The notes under the pieces are model-generated. The model was not told the origin of the DNA and made no database searches. It saw nothing but the letters and a program-made list of their open reading frames with translations. This document shows, one piece after another, positions 1-6,170 of a stretch of DNA of 9,206 nucleotides. This stretch comes from Ruminococcaceae bacterium UBA1785 (lineage in GTDB: Bacteria; Bacillota; Clostridia; Oscillospirales; Acutalibacteraceae). How positions within the stretch are numbered: position 1 is the first letter of the stretch; each line of letters begins with the position of its first letter. The stretch covers positions 1 through 9,206 of the forward strand of contig DCGF01000012.1 of assembly GCA_002314555.1 (NCBI GenBank), written 5' to 3'. Both the position numbers and the translations under genes were made by a program.

Positions 1-1335
1 GGTACATTCGATGTATCTATTATCGAAATGGGTGACGGCGTTCAGGAAGTACTTGCAACAGCTGGTAACAACCGCCTCGGTGGTGACGACTTCGACCAGA
101 GAGTAATTGACTATCTTGCAGATGAATTCAAGAAGGCAGAAGGAATTGACCTTAAGGGTGACAAGATGGCTATGCAGAGACTTAAAGAAGCTGCAGAAAA
201 AGCTAAGATTGAACTCTCAGGCGTAACATCTTCTAACATCTCTCTTCCATTCATCACAGCTGATGCTAACGGTCCTAAGCACCTTGAGACAACTCTCACA
301 CGTGCTAAGTTCAACGAACTCACATCAGACCTCGTTGAAGCTACAATGGGTCCTGTTCGTCAGGCTATGTCAGACTCAGGTCTTAAGACATCTGAGATCG
401 ATAAGGTACTTATGGTTGGTGGTTCATCAAGAATCCCAGCAGTTCAGGAAGCAGTTCAGAAGTTCATCGGTAAAGAGCCATTCAAGGGTATCAACCCAGA
501 TGAGTGCGTAGCTATGGGTGCTGCTCTTCAGGGCGGCGTACTTGGCGGTGACGTTAAGGGTCTCCTCCTTCTCGATGTAACTCCACTGTCTTTAGGTATT
601 GAGACACTCGGCGGTGTATCTACAAAGATCATCGAAAGAAATACAACTATCCCAACAAAGAAGAGCCAGATCTTCTCAACAGCTGCTGATAACCAGACAT
701 CTGTAGAGGTTAACGTTCTTCAGGGTGAGCGTGAGTTCGCAAAGGACAACAAGTCAATCGGTCTCTTCCACCTTGATGGAATTCTTCCAGCACGTCGTGG
801 TACTCCACAGATTGAAGTAACATTTGATATCGATGCAAACGGTATCGTTCACGTTTCTGCTAAGGACCTCGGTACAGGCAAAGAGCAGTCAATTTCAATC
901 ACAGCTTCTTCTAACATGTCAAAAGAGGACATCGACAAGGCAGTTCGTGAAGCAGAGCAGTTTGCTGAAGAGGACAAGCAGAGAAAAGAAGAAGTAGATA
1001 CAAGAAACGGCGCTGACCAGATGGTATTCCAGTGCGAAAAGATCCTTCAGGAGGAAGGCGACAAGTTCGACGACGCTGATAAGAAGGACCTTGAAGATAA
1101 GATTGACGGTCTTAAGGAAGCTCTTAAGGGCGAGGATATCAACCTTATTAAGAACAAGCAGGAAGAACTCCAGGCTAAGTTCTATGAGATTTCAGAGAAG
1201 CTTTATAAGGCTAACGCACCTCAGGGTGACGCAGCTGGTTTTGACCCATCAAACTTTGATCCTTCACAGTTTAATGGCGGAGCTGCTGGTGCTGGTGACG
1301 GCGCTGCTGACGTTGAATTCACAGACGTTGACTAA
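1..1335 (+). CDS. dnaK: Molecular chaperone DnaK (Hsp70), 5'-truncated by the window edge
   Basis: ATP-driven Hsp70 chaperone of the cytoplasm that binds exposed hydrophobic peptide segments, working with DnaJ and GrpE. The reading frame is open from base 1, where it reads GTFDVSIIEMG, the phosphate-2 region of the Hsp70 ATPase domain, so roughly the first 170 residues are missing and 444 are present. Visible landmarks are NNRLGGDDFD, the VLMVGGSSRIPAVQ ATPase motif (about nt 406-450), the interdomain linker GLLLLDVTPLSLG (about nt 559-597), the beta-sandwich substrate domain to about nt 900, a helical lid with QMVFQCEKIL, and a Gly/Ala-rich acidic tail ending in DVEFTDVD. dnaJ follows after 17 bp with no terminator between, so the two are very probably cotranscribed. 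The promoter and any CIRCE element lie outside the window. Identity is certain; the first in-frame ATG at nt 28 is not the real start. Confidence 0.98.
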   Translation, partial: GTFDVSIIEMGDGVQEVLATAGNNRLGGDDFDQRVIDYLADEFKKAEGIDLKGDKMAMQRLKEAAEKAKIELSGVTSSNISLPFITADANGPKHLETTLTRAKFNELTSDLVEATMGPVRQAMSDSGLKTSEIDKVLMVGGSSRIPAVQEAVQKFIGKEPFKGINPDECVAMGAALQGGVLGGDVKGLLLLDVTPLSLGIETLGGVSTKIIERNTTIPTKKSQIFSTAADNQTSVEVNVLQGEREFAKDNKSIGLFHLDGILPARRGTPQIEVTFDIDANGIVHVSAKDLGTGKEQSISITASSNMSKEDIDKAVREAEQFAEEDKQRKEEVDTRNGADQMVFQCEKILQEEGDKFDDADKKDLEDKIDGLKEALKGEDINLIKNKQEELQAKFYEISEKLYKANAPQGDAAGFDPSNFDPSQFNGGAAGAGDGAADVEFTDVD

Positions 1336-1352
1336 AATTTAAGGATATAAAA

Positions 1353-2567
1353 ATGGCTGATAAGAGAGACTTTTATGAGGTCCTCGGTGTCGACAAAAAC
1401 GCCACTGAGGATGAACTTAAAAAAGCATATAGAAAAAAGGCGAAACAGTACCACCCAGACCTAAATCCAGGTGATGCTGAAGCTGAAAAGAACTTCAAAG
1501 AAGTTAATGAAGCTTATGAGATTTTGTCTGACCCAGATAAGAAGTCTAGGTATGACCGCTTCGGTCACGCAGGTGTTGACCCTAATGCAGGTTTCGGCGG
1601 TGGCGGAGCAGGTTTCGGAGATTTCGGTGACCTCGGCGACATCTTCTCAAGCATCTTTGGCGGCGGCTTCGGCGGAGGCGGCTTTGGAGGCGGCGGATTC
1701 GGAGGCTTTGGCGGTGGCCAAAGTCGTAATCCTAACGCACCACGCCGCGGTTCAAACATCGAAGCCCGCGTAAACTTGACTTTCGAAGAAGCGGCAAAGG
1801 GTTGTCGTAAGACAATCGACTTCCTTCGAATTGAGACCTGTGACGTATGTCACGGCTCTGGTTGTAAAGAGGGCACAAAGCCTGAGACATGTTCAGAGTG
1901 TCACGGCTCTGGCCAGGTTACAACTCAGTCAAGGACTCCATTTGGTGTATTCCAGTCCACTAAGGCTTGCCCTAAGTGTAATGGAAAGGGTAAGACCATT
2001 AAGGACCCATGCACACGTTGTAAGGGAGCAGGTATGATTCGCCGCTCAATTACACTTGATGTAGATGTACCAGCTGGTATTGACGTAGGTAATGCATTCA
2101 CTGTTCGCGGACAGGGTAACTACGGCGCAAACGGTGGACCACAGGGTGACCTCTATGTCATCCCTAACATCAAACCTCATCCAATCTTTGAGCGTGATGG
2201 TTATGATGTTTACTGTAATGTAACAGTCACATATTCTATGGCTGTACTCGGAGCAGAGATCTATGTACCTACGCTTGATGGTAAAGTTAAGTACAACATG
2301 CCGGCAGGCACACAGTCAGGTACACGTTTTAGACTTCGTGAGCGCGGTATTGTAAATGTAAACAATCCTGCAATTCGCGGTGACCAATATGTAACAGTAA
2401 TCGTCGATGTTCCAAAGAAGATAACTGATCATCAAAAGGAACTCCTTGAGCAGTTCGACGCTGAATACATTGATAGACCAAAGAATGATGCGACAGGATA
2501 TTCAGAATCAGCCAATAAAAAGAGAACCATCTTTGAAAAGATGAAAGATGCGTTTGATGATATGTAA
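1353..2567 (+). CDS. dnaJ: Chaperone protein DnaJ (type I Hsp40)
   Basis: Co-chaperone that stimulates DnaK ATPase activity and delivers substrates. All type I domains appear in order in 404 residues: J domain (about 5-70) with the HPD signature at 34-36; Gly/Phe-rich linker (about 71-125); a zinc-binding domain with four CxxCxGxG repeats, the cysteine pairs at 163/166, 180/183, 206/209 and 220/223, which hold two zinc ions in this family; then two beta-sandwich client-binding domains and the C-terminal dimerisation region. It is longer than the usual 370-385 residues, and at least part of the excess is an enlarged Gly/Phe linker. AAGGA at 1341-1345, 7 bp before the ATG, fixes the start. It lies 17 bp after dnaK in the same heat-shock operon and is followed by a strong hairpin terminator, so it is the last gene of the unit. 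Confidence 0.98.
   Translation: MADKRDFYEVLGVDKNATEDELKKAYRKKAKQYHPDLNPGDAEAEKNFKEVNEAYEILSDPDKKSRYDRFGHAGVDPNAGFGGGGAGFGDFGDLGDIFSSIFGGGFGGGGFGGGGFGGFGGGQSRNPNAPRRGSNIEARVNLTFEEAAKGCRKTIDFLRIETCDVCHGSGCKEGTKPETCSECHGSGQVTTQSRTPFGVFQSTKACPKCNGKGKTIKDPCTRCKGAGMIRRSITLDVDVPAGIDVGNAFTVRGQGNYGANGGPQGDLYVIPNIKPHPIFERDGYDVYCNVTVTYSMAVLGAEIYVPTLDGKVKYNMPAGTQSGTRFRLRERGIVNVNNPAIRGDQYVTVIVDVPKKITDHQKELLEQFDAEYIDRPKNDATGYSESANKKRTIFEKMKDAFDDM
1659..1718 (+). repeat. Short tandem repeat coding GGGGF units in the DnaJ Gly/Phe linker
   Basis: Residues about 103-122 of DnaJ are near-perfect iterations of a Gly-Gly-Gly-Gly-Phe unit, with a period close to 15 bp at the DNA level (variants of GGCGGAGGCGGCTTT). 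Codons vary between copies (GGC/GGA/GGT, TTC/TTT), so the repeat is kept at the protein level more strictly than at the DNA level. The linker is flexible and is known in Hsp40s to affect DnaK activation. Such repeats can gain or lose units by slippage, in frame because the unit is a multiple of three. Confidence 0.8.
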
Positions 2568-2573
2568 AATAAA

Positions 2574-2604
2574 AACGGTGAACTTTTAAAGTTCACCGTT
2601 TCTT
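2574..2604. terminator. Bidirectional intrinsic terminator between dnaJ and galE
   Basis: A perfect 10-bp stem, AACGGTGAAC (2574-2583) with GTTCACCGTT (2591-2600), extends by further T-A pairs to leave a very small loop. It is followed on the plus strand by TCTTTTATTT and preceded by AAAATAAAAA, which reads as a T-rich tail on the minus strand. It therefore suits both dnaJ and the convergent galE. The plus-strand T-run reaches into the galE stop codon at 2605-2607. Confidence 0.9.
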
Positions 2605-3621
2605 TTATTTGTTATATCCGTCTGGATTGTTTGACTGCCAACGCCAGGAGTCTGCACACATGTCTGAGATTGTTTTTTCTGCAACCCAACCGAGTTCGTC
2701 TTTTGCCTTATCAGCTTTGCAGTAGCAAGTAGCTATGTCGCCGGCACGACGAGGCTTAATCTCATAAGCGAGAGTCTTTCCACATGCTTTCTCATAAGCG
2801 TGGAGAACTTCAAGTACGCTTGAGCCGTTTCCTGTACCGAGGTTATAGATGTTTACACCTGAACCAGGTTTAAGTTTTGCGAGGGCTTTAACATGTCCTT
2901 TTGCTAAATCCACAACGTGGATATAGTCTCTAACACCGGTTCCATCAGGTGTGTCATAGTCGTCTCCGAAGACACCGAGTGCTGCGCGTTTTCCAACTGC
3001 AACCTGTGCAATATAAGGAACGAGGTTGTTTGGAATGCCCTTAGGGTCTTCGCCTATAAGTCCACTCTCATGAGCACCGATTGGGTTAAAGTATCTAAGA
3101 AGAACTACATTCCACTCAGGGTCTGATGTATGAACATCGATTAATACCTGTTCGAGCATTGATTTTGTCCAACCGTATGGATTTGTAGGGCTGCCTTTTG
3201 GACAATCCTCTGTGATTGGTATAAACGCAGGGTCTCCATAAACTGTTGCAGATGAAGAGAAGATGATGTTCTTAACACCGTGTGCTCTCATAACATTACA
3301 GAGGTTTATAGTACCTGAGATATTGTTTTGATAATATTCAAGTGGTTTTTCAACTGATTCACCGACAGCTTTAAGTCCAGCGAAGTGGATGACAGCGTCA
3401 ATTTTCTCAGCATCAAAAACCTTATTTAATGCATCAACATCTAGGATGTCAGTTTTATAGAACTTAACCGATTTACCTGTTATCTTTTCAACTCGACGAA
3501 GAGATTCCTCTGATGAGTTTGAAAGATTGTCGAGTACTACTACGTCGTAGCCCTCGTTTAAAAGTTCTACACATGTGTGGCTTCCGATATAGCCGGCGCC
3601 ACCTGTACAAAGAATGGTCAT
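2605..3621 (-). CDS. galE: UDP-glucose 4-epimerase
   Basis: NAD-dependent short-chain dehydrogenase/reductase enzyme that interconverts UDP-glucose and UDP-galactose in the cytoplasm (Leloir pathway and sugar-nucleotide supply for surface glycans). The 338-residue length matches the family. Seen: the GGAGYIGSH nucleotide-binding loop at 7-15, the catalytic Ser in FSSSATVYG (S124), the YxxxK pair Y149/K153, RYFNPIGAH at 176-184, and the C-terminal GDIATCY stretch. Residue 299 is Cys where I recall Tyr in the E. coli enzyme; in that family a small residue there is linked to acceptance of N-acetylated sugars, so it may also act on UDP-GlcNAc/GalNAc (inference). The start is fixed by AGGAGGT at 3627-3633, 5 bp upstream. 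It is a single-gene unit with its own strong promoter; no other galactose gene is adjacent. Confidence 0.97.
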   Translation of the reverse strand: MTILCTGGAGYIGSHTCVELLNEGYDVVVLDNLSNSSEESLRRVEKITGKSVKFYKTDILDVDALNKVFDAEKIDAVIHFAGLKAVGESVEKPLEYYQNNISGTINLCNVMRAHGVKNIIFSSSATVYGDPAFIPITEDCPKGSPTNPYGWTKSMLEQVLIDVHTSDPEWNVVLLRYFNPIGAHESGLIGEDPKGIPNNLVPYIAQVAVGKRAALGVFGDDYDTPDGTGVRDYIHVVDLAKGHVKALAKLKPGSGVNIYNLGTGNGSSVLEVLHAYEKACGKTLAYEIKPRRAGDIATCYCKADKAKDELGWVAEKTISDMCADSWRWQSNNPDGYNK

Positions 3622-3656
3622 TTTTGACCTCCTATTATTTTTTTAAGAACAAGGAG

Positions 3657-3685
3657 ATTATACTAATAACTCCATTTCTTTTCAA
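3657..3685 (-). promoter_or_regulatory. Sigma-A type promoter of galE
   Basis: On the minus strand TTGAAA (complement of 3680-3685) is followed after exactly 17 bp by a perfect TATAAT (complement of 3657-3662). Transcription would begin near 3650, giving a leader of about 30 nt with the AGGAGGT ribosome site. This is close to the consensus for vegetative promoters. Confidence 0.85.
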
Positions 3686-3703
3686 GTGAATGTGTTGTAT
3701 AAT
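3675..3703 (+). promoter_or_regulatory. Probable promoter of the amidohydrolase gene
   Basis: A perfect TATAAT lies at 3698-3703, placing a start near 3710 and a leader of about 26 nt before the ATG at 3736. The -35 position at 17 bp (TTTCTT, 3675-3680) is poor, so the promoter may be weak or need an activator. It overlaps the -35 box of the divergent galE promoter at 3680. Confidence 0.5.
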
Positions 3704-3735
3704 TGTAGCGTTATTTATGTATTAAGAGGTGTAAG

Positions 3736-4719
3736 ATGAATTTTTCTTCTGATTTACATGTGCATTTAGCTCTTCCTGAAAAGGAACTCTCTGATGAGCA
3801 GATAAGAGCAAAACTTTCAGCATATAAAGACGCTGGCATCACCTTTATTCGTGATGGCGGTGATAATTACGGCATATCAATTAGGGCAAAGAAAATCGCA
3901 AAAGAACTTGGAATAGACTATGTGACTCCAGCTTTTGCTATTTATAAGGACGGCCATTATGGCTCATTTCTTGGAAAGAGCTTTAAGACATTTGATGAAT
4001 ATAAAGCTTTGGTCGACGAGGCAGAGAATGAGGGCGCAGATTTTATAAAACTGATTCTTTCGGGAATAGTTGACTTTAGTGAATACGGCGTAATTTTAGA
4101 CGGCAAAGAGCAGTACAGAGTAGTGGATATTGAAGAGATTACAGTTCCTGAAGTCTCTTGCGAAGACGATGATGAACATGATTGCGACCACGAGCACGAC
4201 CATGACGGTGGACACAACTTTGTAGCAACAGTCTATAAAAAAGATACTCCAGTTTTTGATCAGGATGAGCTTGATCGAATGGTAGAATATGCTCATGCTA
4301 AAGGCTTTTCGGTGATGGCTCATGCAAACGGCGCAGCGAACATAAAGGCGGCGCTTAAAGCGGGTGTCGATTCACTCGAGCATGGCTATTACATCGACGA
4401 GGAGTGCGCGAGCATGCTCGCAGAGTCCGACACCGTCTGGGTCCCTACAGTGGCGCCTGTCGCTGCGCTTGTCGGGAACGATGATTTTAATCAGGACGTC
4501 CTAAAGAGAGTTATCGCTGATCATATCACTATGATCAGTAGAGTTTGGTATCTCGGTGGTATGATTGGTCTTGGCACAGATGCTGGGTCTATAGGTACAG
4601 ATCACGTGAAGGATATAGAATCAGAATATAACTTCTTAAAGGCAGCTATAAACGACCAAGAATATGATATTCATCTTTTAACCACACTTGAACAGATAAA
4701 GTGGAAGTTTAAGAAATAA
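3736..4719 (+). CDS. Amidohydrolase-superfamily protein (imidazolonepropionase/prolidase-like), reduced form with His-rich loop
   Basis: A metal-dependent hydrolase of the amidohydrolase superfamily, probably cytoplasmic, with unknown substrate. Ligand motifs in order: HxH at H8/H10 (DLHVHL), a likely carboxylated lysine K105 in ADFIKLILSG, H196 in VMAHANG, H216 in SLEHGYY and D282 in GLGTDAGS. This pattern fits the binuclear Xaa-Pro dipeptidase/imidazolonepropionase-like group. At 327 residues it is short: the HxH strand begins at residue 6, and only about 40 residues follow the TDAGS motif, so the two flanking segments that normally form the beta-sandwich are absent. Residues 142-160 form an insert rich in His, Asp and Cys. 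A G+C-rich patch covers about nt 4324-4490. AGAGGTG at 3725-3731 supports the start. Monocistronic, ending in its own terminator. The fold call is firm; the reaction is not known. Confidence 0.85.
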   Translation: MNFSSDLHVHLALPEKELSDEQIRAKLSAYKDAGITFIRDGGDNYGISIRAKKIAKELGIDYVTPAFAIYKDGHYGSFLGKSFKTFDEYKALVDEAENEGADFIKLILSGIVDFSEYGVILDGKEQYRVVDIEEITVPEVSCEDDDEHDCDHEHDHDGGHNFVATVYKKDTPVFDQDELDRMVEYAHAKGFSVMAHANGAANIKAALKAGVDSLEHGYYIDEECASMLAESDTVWVPTVAPVAALVGNDDFNQDVLKRVIADHITMISRVWYLGGMIGLGTDAGSIGTDHVKDIESEYNFLKAAINDQEYDIHLLTTLEQIKWKFKK

Positions 4720-4725
4720 AATAAA

Positions 4726-4759
4726 CCCCGCTCGATATGATATGAGCGGGGCTTTTTTT
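4726..4759. terminator. Bidirectional intrinsic terminator between the amidohydrolase gene and aroQ
   Basis: Stem CCCCGCTC (4726-4733) pairs with GAGCGGGG (4744-4751) across a 10-nt loop. It is followed by C and seven T on the plus strand (4753-4759) and preceded by AAATAAAATAAA, which gives a T-rich tail on the minus strand. The plus-strand T-run overlaps the last codons of aroQ. Confidence 0.93.
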
Positions 4760-5192
4760 ATTTTTCGATGTAATTAATAAGTTTGTCGATTGCTTTTAAA
4801 TATCCATCTGTGCCTTCACCAACAATTGATTCTTTGCAATAAAGAGCTGGATAAGAGAAGTGTCTAAATTCTTCACGCTTGTACACGTCTGAAATATGTA
4901 CTTCAATTGCTGGAAGACCTATGGCTTTTAAAGCATCTAAAATTGCGATACTTGTGTGGGAGTAAGCACCAGCATTAATAATGATTCCACTGATTTTATT
5001 ATAGGAGTTTTGAATTTTATCTATCAGATCTCCCTCGTGGTTTGATTGGAATATTTCCACATCGATATTCCTGCTTGCACAGTATTTATTAATTTTATTG
5101 CAGAGATCTTCATATGTTTCCTGGCCATAAATTGATGGCTCGCGAATGCCTATCATATTTAAATTTGGACCATTTAAAACTAATATTCTCAT
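4758..5192 (-). CDS. aroQ: Type II 3-dehydroquinate dehydratase
   Basis: Catalyses the third step of the shikimate pathway, trans-dehydration of 3-dehydroquinate to 3-dehydroshikimate, as a small cytoplasmic enzyme that forms dodecamers in the family. The 144-residue length is typical. Motifs seen: NGPNLNMIGIREPSIYG at 7-23, with the lid Arg (R17) and the catalytic Tyr (Y22); FQSNHEGDLID; the substrate-binding IINAGAYSHTSIAILDAL; EVHISD with the catalytic His; and REEFRHFSY. AAGGTG (complement of 5198-5203), a few bases upstream, supports the start. The gene stands alone, with no other aro gene beside it. I see no convincing separate promoter in the 68-bp gap to the divergent gene. Confidence 0.96.
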   Translation of the reverse strand: MRILVLNGPNLNMIGIREPSIYGQETYEDLCNKINKYCASRNIDVEIFQSNHEGDLIDKIQNSYNKISGIIINAGAYSHTSIAILDALKAIGLPAIEVHISDVYKREEFRHFSYPALYCKESIVGEGTDGYLKAIDKLINYIEK

Positions 5193-5201
5193 ATAATCAC
5201 C

Positions 5202-5230
5202 TTGTACTATTCTAACAAACGTAATAAAAT
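5202..5230 (+). promoter_or_regulatory. Promoter of the MBL-fold hydrolase gene
   Basis: TTGTAC at 5202-5207 and TAAAAT at 5225-5230 are separated by exactly 17 bp. The predicted start near 5237 gives a leader of about 24 nt before the ATG at 5261. The -10 box overlaps a perfect inverted repeat, described separately. Confidence 0.6.
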
Positions 5231-5235
5231 ATTAC
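5221..5235. promoter_or_regulatory. Candidate operator: 15-bp inverted repeat over the -10 box
   Basis: GTAATA (5221-5226) and TATTAC (5230-5235) are perfect reverse complements separated by AAA. The palindrome covers the -10 hexamer of the MBL-gene promoter, so a dimeric repressor bound here would block it. The AT-rich sequence makes a chance palindrome possible, and no regulator gene is in the window. Confidence 0.4.
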
Positions 5236-5260
5236 TAGCATTTTTAGAAAAGAGGGAAAA

Positions 5261-6121
5261 ATGATGCTTCCAAAATTATTAACTAAAATTAATCCTTACT
5301 CCTATAAGTTGATTGATAAAGGAGTACACCAAATAAATGAAATAGCAGTTTCAGAGTTCCTTATTGAGGGAAAAGATAAGACACTCCTTATTGATGCAGG
5401 CTGTGACATTTTTAATCTCAAAAAATTTGTAAAAAGCAAAACCAATAAAGAAATTATGGTTGTAAATACACACTTCCATTTTGACCATTCAAATGGTAAT
5501 CACAAATGGGATACGGTTTATATTGGCGAAAAAGAAATGCCAACTTTTACAACAAAAGATTGTTATTTAAAACTTGTAGATGATGTTTCTTCTGCACTTT
5601 ATAAAAACAATCCAAAGTTGAGACTATTGAAGCCTGTATTTAATAAGCTTCTTGTACCAAAGAAGGGTAAGACAAAATATATTCCTTTAAAAGATGGCGA
5701 AGAAATTGATCTCGGAGGAAGAAAACTTATTGTTAAGGACTTCCCTGGACATACACCTGGCTCAATCACATTCCTTGACCCATCAAGAAAGAACATATTT
5801 ATGGGCGATGCTTGTAACATGGGCTTCTATGCTTGGACAAACCCAGGCCTTAATCTTCATGATTATGCAGATACTGCTCGCGCTTACTATAAAGATGTAA
5901 AGAGTGCTGGTTATAAGACAATACGTGGTTCGCATGAGCCATTCTCACATAAGATTAGCTTTATTAAGGACTATGCTGAATGGGTTGATAAACTCACACC
6001 GGAACAAGCTAAAAAGCAGTTCGATCTTCCTGGTGGACAGTCAAAACTTTGTGTTGCAGCTAAACTCGATATAAAGCACGGAGCATTTGCTTGTATTTAC
6101 TTTGCACATCAGTGTGACTAA
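5261..6121 (+). CDS. Metallo-beta-lactamase-fold hydrolase
   Basis: A zinc-dependent hydrolase of the MBL-fold (glyoxalase II-like) superfamily, 286 residues, with no signal peptide and so probably cytoplasmic. The binuclear metal motifs are complete: THFHFDHSNG with H71, H73, D75 and H76; H164 in FPGHTPGSI; D183 in FMGDACN; and H225 in RGSHEPF. An extra segment rich in Lys, Asn and Leu lies at about 95-140 between the first and second metal motifs, and a C-terminal tail of about 40 residues carries three cysteines; these probably shape substrate choice. Function cannot be told from sequence: thioester, lactone or phosphodiester hydrolysis are all possible. The start is ATGATG; AGAGGG at 5251-5256 lies 4 bp from the first ATG and 7 bp from the second (5264), so the protein may be one residue shorter. 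Monocistronic with its own promoter and terminator. Confidence 0.88.
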   Translation: MMLPKLLTKINPYSYKLIDKGVHQINEIAVSEFLIEGKDKTLLIDAGCDIFNLKKFVKSKTNKEIMVVNTHFHFDHSNGNHKWDTVYIGEKEMPTFTTKDCYLKLVDDVSSALYKNNPKLRLLKPVFNKLLVPKKGKTKYIPLKDGEEIDLGGRKLIVKDFPGHTPGSITFLDPSRKNIFMGDACNMGFYAWTNPGLNLHDYADTARAYYKDVKSAGYKTIRGSHEPFSHKISFIKDYAEWVDKLTPEQAKKQFDLPGGQSKLCVAAKLDIKHGAFACIYFAHQCD

Positions 6122-6133
6122 TAAATAAAAATT

Positions 6134-6164
6134 AAGACCCGCTCGCTGTGTGAGCGGGTCTTTT
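6134..6164. terminator. Bidirectional intrinsic terminator between the MBL gene and the lipase gene
   Basis: Stem GACCCGCTC (6136-6144) pairs with GAGCGGGTC (6152-6160), extended by two A-T pairs, around a 7-nt loop. TTTTATTAT follows on the plus strand and AATAAAAATT precedes it, so it can end transcripts from both sides. The stem core is the same as in the terminator at 4726-4759. Confidence 0.9.
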
Positions 6165-6170
6165 ATTATC

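Noticed and set aside
1..1352. CIRCE or other heat-shock operator for dnaK-dnaJ
   Set aside because: The operon promoter lies upstream of the window; no CIRCE-like inverted repeat (TTAGCACTC type) is visible here or in the dnaK-dnaJ gap.
1565..1759. Antisense proline-rich open frame opposite the DnaJ Gly/Phe linker
   Set aside because: A mirror of glycine codons read in reverse (GGC/GGA giving Pro); no ribosome site or independent support.
4096..4323. Antisense open frame opposite the His-rich loop with a hydrophobic, valine-rich product
   Set aside because: It arises from GAT/GAC/CAT-rich codons read in reverse; no promoter or ribosome site, and it lies fully inside a well-supported gene.
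5209..5237. Minus-strand aroQ promoter (TAGAAT with a 17-bp spaced TAGTAA)
   Set aside because: The -35 is poor, and the predicted start near 5202 would cut into the aroQ ribosome site.
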